DNA of 64,000 nucleotides from contig CP142457.1 in NCBI GenBank assembly GCA_038049695.1, positions 62,802,501-62,866,500 of the forward strand, read 5' to 3'. The DNA is from Cinnamomum chago (lineage: Eukaryota; Streptophyta; Magnoliopsida; Laurales; Lauraceae). The translations under genes and the position numbers were made by a program. Under the pieces are notes generated by a model. It searched no databases. It was given only the letters and a program-made list of their open reading frames with translations, and was not told the origin of the DNA. Positions 12,883-26,165 of the stretch are shown here, in pieces (positions within the stretch are counted from its first letter, which is position 1; each line of letters begins with the position of its first letter).

Positions 12883-13414
12883 GGGCACGTTTGTGTACAC
12901 ACCCTTTCCGTGGAAAGAGGAAATTGCCACGTCAGCATTTTCCATAGAAATGAAAACCTCGGAAAAGGATTTCCGTAGAATTTAGAAATCCATGTTTGGT
13001 GCAAAAAGAGTTTCCTCATTGAATTGGTGCAGATGTTGTTTGGTGCGGCTGTGGATTCCTTATAGAAAATCAAAATTTCTTATTTGGTGATATAATTTTT
13101 TGAAGAAAATAACACAACATGTATATTATTTATTTAACATTAAATAATAATTTATATAAAGAAATAAAAAATGAAAGAGTTATAGGGTTTTTGGGTTGAA
13201 ATGGACAAAAGTGAGGAAAAGACGGAGAAGTTTTCCGAGGAAAACCATTTCCCATACCCCCCCATAGGAAACCCATTTCCACAATTATCAAGGAAAATGC
13301 TGACGAGGCAGGAAAACATTTCCGCGGAATTGTTCCGCACCAAACGCCGGAAAAATGGGTTTTCCGCGGAAAACCGTGAACTTTTCCGCTGAAAAGTGTT
13401 ACACAAACATGCCC
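12883..13414. mobile_element. Tourist-like (PIF/Harbinger) MITE
   Basis: 532 bp bounded by GGGCACGTTTGTGTA and, inverted, GGGCATGTTTGTGTA. TTA is present on both sides (12880-12882 and 13415-13417), the target duplication expected for PIF/Harbinger. The interior repeats TTTCCGCGGAAA-like palindromic phrases and has no transposase. Short frames across it are shadows. A truncated relative lies at 30764-30960. Confidence 0.9.
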
Positions 13415-15465
13415 TTAGGTCTTTTCCAAATCCTGGATGCAACCACTTCTCTACTCACAAACCGTTTTTTTTTTTTTTTTCAAAAAAGAAAAAAGAGAGG
13501 ATAGCATGATTCTTGGAAATCAAAGAAATCCTTTGGATCGTGGATTGCTCCCCGAAAGGAATGCGTGGGAAGGACAGCTTAGAGCTGAGCAAAAGACATG
13601 CCCGAGAGGTAGAATAGTATATAATTAATATCTGGTAGATGGTGGTGAATGAGACTGAGGACTGCCCATCCCATCCAATTCCAATGCGGTCAGGGATATC
13701 AAGCCGTGTTGGTGAGTCCTCCTGATAGAGCCAGCCATTTTCTTTTCTGATGGATTGGTGCGTACGCGATCCGATCCTCCCCCAACTCAATTCATCCACG
13801 TCCATATCAGACATCACACACACACACACACTCTCTTCACAATCACACGTCGTATTCATACCTCTCTCTCTCTCGCCTGTTTCTCGTGGTCAGTGTTGGG
13901 GAGATGGTTGCTTGCTGCCCCATTGTTTGCAAGACGAGCAATGAGATGACTACTTGCATGCAGGTGCAATGCAGATGTGGCAAAGCCTCAAAGTTAGTGA
14001 TCAATGAGAAAACTATGTTTATGGTGAAGATGGAAAACCATGTCGAATGCTCCATTTTCCATCCAAGGACGTGATTGGTTAGAAGAGTACTGAAAAATTA
14101 TAGATTCTCCAAATATTTTACTCCAAGTAGTTTCCAGAATGCTCCAACCATCTAGGTAGCTATGAAGCTGAAATTGTGAAGATTAAAAAATTAATAATAA
14201 CTTAGTAGTGACTTTTTAAAAAGTTGGTCCTCAAAATTCTACCATTATATGAAGAACTTAAATGCTTTAAATACATGATTTAGCATCTACAAAGTTTTCA
14301 ACACTAATAATTCTCGTAAAAAAAAATACCTACAAACAAACAGACAAATCCATTAGAATAGCATTGGGTTGCCCTCCATTTCTCTTTAGTTGATCAACTG
14401 TTAAGTTTAATTAAGCAGTTGTCGATTGTAAGTTTTTTTTTTTTTTTCGTTTTCTTTTAGATATATATATATATATATATAAACGAGTTCTTATCTATAA
14501 ACCCTATCAATAATGGAAAACATGTAAATGACTAAAACCACAGTGATGATGTAATTTTGGCTATCGATCATTGTTGGTTTTTAATTTGGATCCTATGTAG
14601 CCTTTGTTAAAGAGAATATCTTTTGCTTTTAGTGAAAGAACCACTTGACACAGCCAATTAGTTCATTAGTTATATAGCCATCAAACTAATTACCAAAATT
14701 AACTTAGATGTACTTTAATATTCTGAACAACAAAGTCTTATTCAATAAACATGGATGATTAATACAGTAAAGAAAGTGTTTCTATTTTAACCATCATATT
14801 TCTTCATGATCTTAGATCACATGGGTTAACACTATCATAGAATGCTAATCCTCAAATCCTTACTTTATTAGATGGGGCATAAGATCCCACAAGATGCCAC
14901 GTGTCCTCTTGATAAGGCTGGAGAGGGTTGGGATCCGTGGATTCCACCCACCAATGCTGGTAATAATGTTCATGAATCATGCATGCAAACGGCTAAATAA
15001 ACTACCATGTGTACTATTCTTGTGCTTCGTGGCCTCATTAAATTATTAGTTCTTATCACATGGGTGGGACGGCCGAAAGTAAACCCTAAATGGTAAAGCA
15101 TATCAACATAATTGCAGAACGCAATTATGGACCTGAATGAACAATGCCAAAACCAGTTCTAGGCTACTCATAGAGCTATCTTCAGTCAAATTTAAGAGCA
15201 ATAAAAATTAATAAAAAATGAAATCTTCTTACTTTTTCTTAAAACTGAGATACTCCGCTTATTATTTTCTCCTCATCTAAATATAAATTAAAAAATTGCA
15301 TTAATTTAGTGCAATTTCCATGTGTAAGTTCGAGACAATTGTTAGTAAGAGTGGTGTTGGTACATTTGTTTCATACACATGAGGCATGATCAAAGATCGA
15401 TCCCTAGGTGCTCATATTAAAACATCCATCTTTGATCAATGGCCCAATTGGTAAATTACAAGCCT

Positions 15466-15468
<3 letters not shown>
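13415..15468. other. intergenic, no gene seen
   Basis: Holds poly-T (13465-13480), a short CA tract (13817-13831), a CT tract (about 13863-13873) and an AT tract (14461-14480). A 62-codon cysteine-containing frame near 13886-14074 starts with GTG in this reading and matches nothing I know. Confidence 0.5.
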
Positions 15469-15503
<35 letters not shown>

Positions 15504-15697
15504 CCCAACCAAAAGGGCTAGGACCTATGAGAGAGTCCACGCACATGGAAACACAATCTTCACACACAGGAAGAGTTTGCCAATACAAGTGGGAATGGGG
15601 AAGAGGGCAGCATATCAAGGGGTTAGACCCTGGGGCAATTGGGTGAGACGCAGAGTGGCTAACCCACCAAGCAATACCTGGTTGGCGGAAGCCTAGC
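15469..15697 (-). mobile_element. SINE-like copy C with (GA)n tail
   Basis: On the minus strand: a head TTGCTTGGTGGGTTAGCC (from about 15690), a body with TTCCCACTTGT, then GGTTGGGGTAAGAGAG running into an uninterrupted (GA)n tract of about 32 bp (15469-15500 as printed CT). The tract sits where a SINE poly-A or simple-repeat tail would be. Confidence 0.6.
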
Positions 15698-16210
15698 CTT
15701 AAAACTTATAATTTTTTACATTTCTGACTACCATGCATTCTTCTCTCAGCACTGTTGACTCTCCGCTTACTTGAGTAGATATATGATGAGCTAAGGAAGC
15801 TGCACATTCCTGGGCTGAGAGACTTATGTATTGGTATTGACCCTCATTAATAACACTTAAATCTATGAATATGTTGGGTGTATATTGGTTATCAACTCAA
15901 TTTTCTGAATTAGTTTTTTCAGAAAACCAATATATAACTAATATATGTCGGTCAATCCTGTAATGTTTAATACCATGAAGACCAAGTCAAGGCCTCCATG
16001 TTCAAGCCAATCAGGAGTAGGAGTGTTGGTGCAACTGTCTTGTCCGAATAACAGTAATGTTCTTTCGTGATTGATTGTTGTTATAGTTGGTCAAATGTAA
16101 GGAGGGTACTTTGGGATTGGAAAGTTTGTTGCCATGAGATGTATAAATGCAAAATGTAATGAGATGCAGATCAGTTGTTGTGTTGCTAATTAGATATCAG
16201 CCCTGCTTGT

Positions 16211-16258
16211 TGTCCTGACTGGGAGACTGGGCCATGGGTCGGTCTCCCAGTCGGGACA
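16211..16258. repeat. strong 17-bp hairpin
   Basis: Arms 16211-16227 and 16242-16258 pair along all 17 positions with a single G-T wobble, leaving a 14-nt loop. The arm sequence is TGTCCTGACTGGGAGAC. It is too short for a normal plant miRNA precursor, and no neighbouring gene uses it as a terminator. Function unknown. Confidence 0.85.
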
Positions 16259-16275
16259 GTTAGACATTCTCAATT

Positions 16276-16277
<2 letters not shown>

Positions 16278-16314
<37 letters not shown>
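16278..16314. repeat. (AT)n microsatellite
   Basis: Pure AT run of 37 bp, 20 bp downstream of the hairpin. Confidence 0.97.
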
Positions 16315-16315
<1 letters not shown>

Positions 16316-19151
16316 CTCCCATTACGCATTTTGGACGTATGCGAGGTTTTGCCAGTAATGGGTTTGAGGCAGATTCCACTCCTGACCCATACTTTTGGCC
16401 CCGGCCCTCATCCTTTTGTGTGTGTGCACGTTGTTGATTTCTCCTGGAGATTGTTCGCTGCATGACGAGGCCTAGGAGTAATATTAGAGGTTCTCTCACC
16501 ACTGAGACTAGACTCATCATTATGCCAGAAGAGTAAAGGATTTGAGATAGAGACCTAAATGGGATCATCACTTTCTATAACTTATTTTACTAGGGTTATC
16601 AACGGGTACTAATTTTCTATCAAGAGATGGACTTTCAAGAAAAAAAAAAAAATTTGCCAGAGGCTATGAGGTAAACACAAGTGAAGTGGCGAAGTGGGGT
16701 TTGGTTCTAATTAATGTTCTAATGTTTAACAATCACTAACTTAAGCCATTTTTTATTGGATCCTTTTCCTAGTGTGAAAGGGCATCTCTGAGTGCCATGT
16801 CCTTGGTCCTTCAATTTATATTTTATGTTAAAGGGAGGAGAGAAAACGCTTATAAATAGAATTCATTTGTTGAAGTGATGGTCCTAGGTTTATCTTTCTC
16901 AATCCCCCTCTCGTTGAGTATCTAGTTCTGTTTCCAGGAGAAAGCCCAGCCAAACATTTTCTCTTTAATAGGTGAGCGCTCACCGTACATAAAGTGGCTT
17001 CAACTATATATGCTGCTTAATGAGAAAGGTATGGTCCTCAGAGAGTAGATAAATGATTCATGTGATGGGTCACTGTCATTAGGTGCTGAACTACTTTCCA
17101 ACAGAGAAATGGGTTCATGTATTGATAGAAAATTATAAGATCAACCCAATGGATCACCTTGAAACAGTTTTTTTTTTTTTTTAAATATTGGTGAAACTTG
17201 TTTGTTGTGTACATTGACCTACCACTAAACCATATGCTCGTCCCATATGTGGGTCCATGCAGGTTTCTTAAACTAGGGTTAAGGGCTTGATTACTTCGAC
17301 CAATGAATGAGATTGCAATCTTGAATTGGTGCTTATCCTGTTCCATGCTGAGTCATTGACCAGTTTGAACTGTTCAAACAACTTGGGTCTTTTTTTTATT
17401 CTTCCCTTGAAATCCCCATGGAAGATAGAACTGATGATTTGTCAACTTGCTGTAGAATATTAACTAGAGTTAATTGATAATTTCCATGATAACATCACCA
17501 TCAGGCAGGTGGAACCCCATTTTCCACGATTAAAAAAAGTGATTTAATAAATCCTAATCCAATGTTGCAGTCTGTGGGCCCCATTCTTTTAGTCTTCTAA
17601 GCTATGATTTGTCAAACTTGAAATACACTTCATGAGTTTTCTGCACTGCCCGTTTCCACACTCGCTCCACACAAAACACCCACGGCGATTTTGAACAAAT
17701 AACTCCTACCAAACGACTCTTAAAACTGTCATCTCATTAGTCCTTAGGATTATCACAACAACAAAATTTCTTGGTTAGTATAACAAAAGTTGAAACTTAT
17801 AAAAAATCTTATTTTCAATGAAAAGATGTGCGTGTTAATTTAATGCAATAACTATTACAAGTCTGTTAGTTAAATAATGCTTATCTATTTTAATAATTAA
17901 ACGCAAAACGGTGACATATATTGAGAATAATCTTATCCCTATTTAAAGATAATCTAACAGCACTTCAGGTGTCAAATGAGGGAACTTGGTACTAGTGGTG
18001 ATTAAAATTTGAACAACAACTACCTTCTTTTATATTATATGTCTTATCGATCCTCTTGCTTATGAACCCTGTGGACAACAGAAATGCCTAAACCTCCGGA
18101 AGATTCTTTCATTCAATCATTCATTGATGAGCAATTCTTTACAAGGTTTAAGAGAACCGTGGATTTCCTTGCTATAATAACTAAACCAATATGGATTAGA
18201 CTTTTATAAACTAACATGGATCGCGATGCTAGAAAGTAACTTTTATTTTTATGACCCAAAATAATGTTAAATAATGAAGGAAACAGATTAATTAACTAGA
18301 TTGCTCCCCCCCATATTTATAATCATAGAAAAAAATAAGTGCATGATTTACTGTTGCAGTTAAACCGTCAAGTAATAGAATATGATCAATTTGGTTATCT
18401 CAAGGGACAATACTTTCTGCAGAAGATTATTTTTTGGGATAGGATGTCAAATTTAGTTTTCTTTAAGCACTTGCCCATGAGAATCACTAGTTCTTTTATA
18501 TTTCTAATTAAAGTGCTACGAGTTTGCATGGGAAAGGGAAAATGACTATCCAGAACCATTTCAGTTTGAATAATATTAACATTATAAACAAGAAGATAAG
18601 TGATGAAGAAATATTTATATATATGAGGGGTTCATTTAGGCATGTTAGTGGAAATATTCAGCGGAAAAGTAAGATGCCACAGTGCTAAGATTTTTTAATT
18701 TTTCGATTTCTTGATACGCTTCAAATTAATGGCATAAGAGTAGAAGATTTTTGCTTTTCTATTTCCACAAATTTATGAATGATACTCTCAGGAAGCAATT
18801 AGGTATAGGAATAGATGCTTTTCAGGACACTCTAATTCTTTTGACTTCATTAATAGGCTCTTGTACTGAAGAGGTATTTTTAGTAACTTATTTAGTGTGA
18901 AAAGCAGCATGAAGATATGAATATATATATATATACCGACATTTTCTATATTTTATTACATTAAAATAAAAAAACTCAAAGACAATTGATATCAAATCCT
19001 ACTCAATTGGTACCAATCACAGACAAGTTTAGTATCACATACCATTAATTAACCTCTCGAGGTTAGATTGTACGCATGAGGCAGGATAGGTATATATGAA
19101 TATGGGGGAGTTTAAATTTACAAAACCACTGTCACAATTCGGGACAATAAG
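16315..19151. other. intergenic, no gene seen
   Basis: AT-rich, with homopolymer runs (16641-16652, 17169-17182) and no recognisable gene or transposon ends. Confidence 0.5.
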
Positions 19152-19352
19152 TCTGGTCTTGGTATGTTCAAGCCATACACTTTTTTGAGCCGGACCCAAG
19201 ACATTTTACACACGTGAAAAGAGGAAGTCCACAAAGTGAGAATGATAGTCCACACAAGTGGAAACAGAGGCATACCCTAGGATTGATATCTACGCAGCTA
19301 GGTGACATGTGGTTGCCAACCACCTAAGCAACCCTTTGTTATCAATTTCGGG
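19152..19352 (-). mobile_element. SINE-like copy D
   Basis: On the minus strand the head is GGGTTGCTTAGGTGGTTGGC, matching copy B closely. The body contains TCCACTTGTGTGGACT, and the end reads CTTGGGTCCGGCTC. No simple-repeat tail remains. Confidence 0.6.
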
Positions 19353-20307
19353 TTGAGTTGGGTCACAATATTTGGGCAGAGAAAGAGATTACATTATTAA
19401 CATATTTATGTGTAATATAATATGAGTTTCCGCTTGAGATAAATATTTATCCATTGATATAAGCACTTATTTCACTTTAGAACTATAAGAAAATAAGAAA
19501 GAACTTGTCAAGGAGTAAACTTTCTCAACTAAGATTTCATTAGAAAAGACGCGTTTGAAGAAGAGACCACATGAGATAATTTAAAATGGACTCTAAAGGA
19601 GTGATGGGAATTATCAAGGTGAAAGATTGGAAAAGCCAGTTCTAAAACAAACGACTAGCATTTTCATTGCTACGAAGTTGCTAATTAAAAAGCCAAGCTT
19701 AGCTTCTTCAAATCTCAATCATCCAGCTGGTTCCTTTCCGAGCTGCAAGGATTTCACTATCAAGTAGACAAACACACCTAATCAGCTTTCAAGTTGCGTA
19801 AATTAACCTTGTCCACCTTGGAAGTCATTTAATATTGAATTGAAAGATTAGATGAGTGAAACCACGCACTTTGTGGTCATGTAACAAATGCTTCAAGTGC
19901 TTGAAATATTCCCAAGAAGGGGATCTACAGATGTAATCATAGATCTTGCCCATCACAGCATAGATTTGATGGAGCCAAGAATTTAATTAATTGGAGGTGA
20001 GGTTAGAAGAACAAACGAAACTGTCCATCGATCATGAGCAGTACACGTGATTGATAATGATTGTGTTGTCTTCTTATTGATTTTCTATTAGAATCACACA
20101 TCTGCACAAACAAACAAAAAGTTTGAACTAGATCCATGGTGAGTTGTAGCTATTGGAAAATCATTTAAAGAAATGAAAACTGAATAAGAAGAAGGGCAAT
20201 TAAAATGCATTGACCTTTTTTTTTATATACAGTCAGTACTTCATTCAAGTGCGCGCTCTGCATAATCTTGTAAAACATCAAAGTACTCATGTCAAGGGTA
20301 TGCAATT

Positions 20308-20353
<46 letters not shown>

Positions 20354-23300
20354 AAAGAAGCCTGGGTTATGAAATTTGAACCCTTTTTTTTCTTTTAGGG
20401 CCGGTTTGTTTTGCCTGCAATTGAATTTCTATGATTTTTTGTTCAAGTTTGTCCAAAGAAGTAGTGGAGATGTAGATGAGACCATGAGTATATATCATAA
20501 GTTTTGATTTATGGATTAATTAGCGAAAGGTCCCTCGAATGGAATGTTTCCAGCCTCCAGTCCAGGCGGATTCTGTTTAAAGGCTCTGGTCCAAGCAGTT
20601 AGAATGTTTGCAGCCTAAGGTCCCTCTATCCACACGGTTTCAATTTTAAAGACTAATTTACCCTTGTAACCGTCGCAGCATGCAGTGGAGTGGTCCCCAA
20701 CGTGTCACTATTATTTAGCCACGATTTAAGTGCATAAGTGGGGACGTTATTACTGATATGCCCCTGTCATCCAGCGCAGATCTCGTTTTTTGAATCTAAA
20801 CCTGCAATCGCTTATGATATTGAATCTGAATGTAAAAACCTAACGAGAGAGAGATTCATTGTTTGCGGAGCAGATTGCAGATCAATATTTTGGTAGGAGT
20901 TCTATTGTAATTGGATTATAGTCTCGTATATTGATTGGCTAGGAAACAGTTCATTGGCTTGAAAGCAGAAACCAGATCCAAACGTTGGGAAGGGATTCAT
21001 CTTTTTTGAGGTAAGCGATTTTTTCTGTTTACATCAGAGATTATGCAATTTTTGTTATATGAATGTGTAGATATATACATATTTCTGATGCGCATGCTTA
21101 GTTCTATTCTTATTGGTTTTTAGCTGTGTAGTTTGATTTACTGATTGGTTGGCTATTCCTTGTATAGTTCTTTTTGTGTTTTCTTTGTTGCCCTTTGGCT
21201 TTGTGGGCTTTCTGGCCTTGTTCCCTCCTCTTTCTTTACTAATACAAATTTTTCCCTTTAGCAAAAGAAAAAGAAAAAAAAAAAAAAAAAACCTTCTTCG
21301 CAGTTCAGTTAAATAAATCTGCCCTTTAGATGCAAATATCATGGATGGGGCTTAAACTTGAAGTATACAAAGGCCCATTCTCAGCCTAATTAACCCTCAA
21401 GCCAGAAATCAGGCCCAAGCCCATTACACAATTCAAAACAACACAGGTCCACATCCAGCTCAGGATAGGCCGAGCACGGTGTGTCTTAAATACTTCTATG
21501 TTCACATCAGCATGTGAGTATCCAACAGCTTTGGACCCTTAATTAGCTAAGTGGTTGTAATCATCATATCCCATACCCTACTAATCACCAACAATTTAGG
21601 TGGACCCCACTATAATTAGAGATGCCAGACTAATCTTAATTTCCATGACCTTGATGAACTCCAACATCTCACATTACATGAATAACGGTGTGATTGGAGC
21701 GAGTGCATGATTATATGAGTGGATATGAATGAAAGATGAGCCTCAAGTGGGACAACGGCCAGAAGTTTTACTCATGCTTACATGGATTATGAGTTATGCA
21801 CTACATGCATTTACCCCCAAAAAAAAACAAGTTATGCACTACATGCAATCACGTGCAACCCAAACTCTCTCCTACAAGGGACGGGAACAGTGCCAAATTG
21901 CTAATGACTCGCATCTAGTGCGTGGACACTTAAAAAACCACTTAAAAGAATGCACTGATATCAAGGTGTTACCCATGTATCCACCATCTATCTACTCATG
22001 CCATTCATGGTTCATGACCCCACGTGGGCCCACTCCACTTAATTGTGTCCATAGATACAAGAAAGACACTTAAAAGACATCACACCCATCAAGCCACAAT
22101 CAACTGATGGGCAGCAGATTGGCCCACTGATGATGGGGCCTACCATATAAGTGCCTGGACACCCAAAAGGCTAGAGGCTTAGATAGCCCCTTCTTATTGG
22201 TTTATTTCCAGTATAGCATAAGAAATAAGAAGTCAATAGATCAATGGGGCTATCCACTATTGGTATAGAAAAAGAGGAAAAAGAAGAAGGGGTTTGCAGT
22301 TTGCTACTTTGCTTAGATGATTGGGTTAGCCAAGGAAACGAGGGTCAATTTTTCAAAGAAATGGAGCATAAACTATGCTTTTGCAGGTGTCACAGGATTA
22401 TTATTGTAATGATGATAGTACCACATAAAAAGACATGCATTTATTTCAACCCACTATCTTCACCATGTGATTGGGATTATAGTAACTAATAAAGGGTCAG
22501 AGCTCCTTTCTCGTAAGTATTTTATTAATACGATGCTAAGGGGAGCATTATTATGGGAAAAGCATAAAATATTAGGTTTAGCCAGTGGCAGTCATGGTCC
22601 AAACCAGGAGCTCTTTTGGATGTGGGAGAGAGAGAGAGAGAGAGAGCTGCTTTGGCGCGGTGGATTCTCTCTGTCGAAAGGGACTCGGATGTTGGGGTGG
22701 GTGGGTGCCTTGTGAAGGACCCTAATCTCTAGGGTCCGAACACAAGAAAGGAATCTTACACTGCCCATGTGGGAGGGAATGCCAATCAAGATTGAGACAT
22801 CAGCACAGAAGATAGGAACCAGTTGATGAGTGGTCTAGATATCTTAATAATTAGTATGCTTTTGAGGTCAACGTTCACCATTGCTCTTGAGCGGTTATAA
22901 TTGTGGTCGAGCCCTCCCCCTCACCATAAACTTATTGTTTTGCAGTTTTCTATCACCAATTGATTTTAGAATAAGTGGTAGCTCAATGGAGCGTAAGATC
23001 CTACAAGTGGTATCTCGAGTCACGCGACACGCATTTTGCGAGTTGCGCAACAGGTGAGGTACACGGCATAAAACAGTTCCTCCATCTCCGGTCACAGGCA
23101 TGAGCACAGTGGTTTGCATATCCATCTCCGTTGAGCTCCAGACAAAAAACTGCAAATGGGCTATGGACCAGACACCCCATGCCCCCCCTAACTGTAAACC
23201 ATTGTACCCCCACCCCCCACCAAAACTCCCTAATCTCTTGACTTTTTAAATCGACCATTGTCCTAAAGTTACCCAGTTTGCATTTTTATTAATTTGTATT

Positions 23301-25990
23301 TTGGTTTGCAATTTGTAAATTCAAGACCCAACTTGATTATAGAATTTGATGAACTGGGTTCAATTAATTTGTTTTTCAATTGGTTTGTTTCAAAGTTGGA
23401 GTTGGACAAATTCCATGAGCTAATTCATATGTATTCATGCTTTAGGCCAACCAAAATTGAGAGATCATTACACAAGGGAACCAGTTTGATGAGTGGTCCA
23501 GATCTCACTTCTATGCAAAAAGCAGTTCAGTCTCCAGGGACAGAGGCATGTGTACAGCGACAGGCCCCAGATATTCACATTGCACGCGGGGCTTGTACGT
23601 TTAACGATGTGAGAAGAGGATCTCGGACAAGCTTCCCCTGAGTGTGATGCGTGCAAGTCCACCATGGGCCATAGGCATATATCCACAAATTTTATTTTAA
23701 AATTTGGTCTCACCATAAGATTGAAAACGTGATTGATGCCATAATTAATATGTATGATTAATAATGCATGATATTGTGTTAATCATGTTATCAATTGCGT
23801 GTTCAATCTTCCAATGGGACTTCTAGTTCTATTTAAGTAAAATCCAAGGATATGTCATGGGAGGATGACATTTATTTTGAATGGTCTAAAGTACCAATAG
23901 GTTGGGCTCATGCTGGAGTTCCACACGTCCCAGTTGTGGCAAACAGGTGGGAGACACTCAAGGGATCCAAATTCATAAGAAAGTGGATGGACAGGTGATT
24001 GAACTAATCGCGGTAGTGGGCCAACTATAGCCTGACCTGAGCCCACTTCACATGGGGCTGTGTTTTAGGCATGTGGGCAGTTCTCAGACGTATTTTCTGG
24101 TCCAGTAGTTAGGTAATTAGTTTGTCCTCAGCCTTTGTTGCAGGATGCAGTTGGGCCTGACATAGTTGACACAAAGGAGCATGTCATTTTTGTAAGTGGG
24201 CTAGGTAAAGGCCCATGAGCTGAACTCAGTACTGAATAAATGAGCTGAACTTGAAAGATTCTAGCCCAATTTGCCCGGCCTATAAAAGCCCTAATGGGCC
24301 TCAAGTAAGTCATACAGGTTACCTATCAACAATCGTCATCCGAGGCTTAGTTTGGGGAATATCGGCTGGCTAGCTAGCATCTCCCAAGCTCCAAATAGTG
24401 CTATCTTGAGGCATCTTTATCCACGGTGGCTGATGGGGCCCATCAGTTAAGTGGTCTGTATGTGCAAACTGTGGGCCCACATACAAAAATTAAATGCCAT
24501 GTTGTCAAGACTCCTTATCAATCGAACCCAGGTCCACAGTGTACAATTTAATTTCAGATGATCTTGATTAATACATGCACTCGTGACTTGTAACATGATG
24601 CTCACTGATTCGCAATAGTTCTGTGATTTTTTTGCAAGCAATGGAGGATCTGGCTGCCACACCCCACAGTGGATCTTGGGCTTTTTAGCTGATATTAGAT
24701 CTGAATTGAACACCTCGATCAACTTTTGCCCAGACAATCCAACGGTGGGAATTGTATTATTGTATGGTTGAAAATCAGAATCGCTTGCACATCCCAACCC
24801 TAAGTCACTCTCTACTGGGCTCCCCAGGTGGGCCCCAGTATACAATAGTGTTAGAGTGCCCTTCATATTTGAAACCCTTGTACACATGTGGTGTAGGATT
24901 TGAACTGGGCCTGGAGAGCTTGGGTTCTGTACACTCTAGCCAACTCTGCTCGTCACATTGACATGTGGATGCAAGACTGCCGTGCTTATAACATCATGGG
25001 ATGGACCTGGGCCTATGTACACCTAAGGTTCCAGTTAAATGCCTTGCCTGGCCCAATGTATTAAGACAAATGAGTTTAAGTGATGGTCTCTTTCCTGACC
25101 TTGAGGCCCATTGATTGGGCGTGATATTGGTTAGATCCGATGACTGAACAGGTTTGAAGTATGGTTGTATATTGGGTGGACCATCAGATAAGTAATTCTA
25201 TTATTATATGGATGAGAATGCTAAAATAAAAATGCATAAGATCAAGTTTGTAAACCATCATACCATTATGATAGTATGTTTCATCCTCGCTTGTAAGATT
25301 TCTACCCAGAGATCTTCAAATGGCATGGAACTAGAATCTGGACTCATTTAATACCTGGGCCAGAATTGGATTAAGTGATAGAAAGCCTAAAGCCTCGCCC
25401 AAATAAGTAGTGCTTGTTGTTTAGTGACTAATTAGCCCATACAAGTGTATTAAGTCTGTCCCAGCCCGATTGACTAAATGGGTGGGCTGGGGCGTAACAT
25501 GTTTGAGGTAGGCCGGGCTTGGGTCAGGCACTTATGATCCATGTCGGGCTTGAGCTGAATATGCTCATGTGTTTCTAATGTCAGGCGGGGTCTGGCTATG
25601 CCCCAGTCAGGTCCGACCTCAGATGCGAACGCCCCTAATGACCCACCAAGCCCACTGCTAGTGTTAACAGCAGATTCCATAGAGTGAGATAGCATTTTGG
25701 GTCCTTCTCTGCAACAAGAGGATTCCACAATAGAGAAGAAAATTATCTTGATTTTTTTTTTGTGTAGCCCACTCTAACATTTTTTATGGTACTTTTCTGC
25801 AAAAGAAATGAAAATAAATTGATCTAATTTTTTTCAATGGAGAGGACTTTGATTTCCCAATTGAGGTGTAGGAATGTAGAATTCATCTCTAGTCGTACAA
25901 ACGCACCTATGGGCACATTTGTGTAATGAGATGAGCTACCAACACTCAAGAGTTAAAGCCCTAGCGGGGCTTTTAATCCCTAACAATATT
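19353..25990. other. intergenic, microsatellites only
   Basis: Contains (GA)n at 20312-20350, a shorter GA run at about 22626-22647 and poly-A near 21268-21290. A stretch at about 20520-21010 is richer in GC and is followed by a good splice-donor-like GAGGTAAGC at 21008-21016. It could be a non-coding first exon or part of an old retroelement, but no coding exon follows. Remaining frames have no recognisable domain. Confidence 0.45.
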
Positions 25991-26165
25991 GGGCTTGTTT
26001 GGATACTAGGATTCCCATCCACAGTTAAGAGGATCAGCAATCTTATTGGGAGGGGCAAGAGAATTTCTGAATGAGGATTCCATGTCACAACCAAAATTAA
26101 GAACTCGTTGCAATCTTCAATTCCATGAATTCCAATGTAGAATTCCACCATCCAAACGAAGGGCC
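25991..26165. mobile_element. possible short MITE
   Basis: The left end GGGCTTGTTTGGAT and the inverted right end GGCCCTTCGTTTGGAT bound 175 bp, with GGATTCC and GGAATTC just inside. Termini resemble the 8420-8753 element but are imperfect, and no target duplication was found. Confidence 0.45.

Noticed and set aside
12861-13442. Open frames on both strands
   Set aside because: They lie inside the Tourist-like MITE and its palindromic repeats.
16211-16258. Hairpin as miRNA precursor
   Set aside because: A 17-bp stem is shorter than the 21-nt duplex plus flanking stem that plant miRNA processing needs.
24447-24887. 146-codon minus-strand frame
   Set aside because: No recognisable domain, irregular composition and a non-ATG start in this reading. 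Treated as chance.
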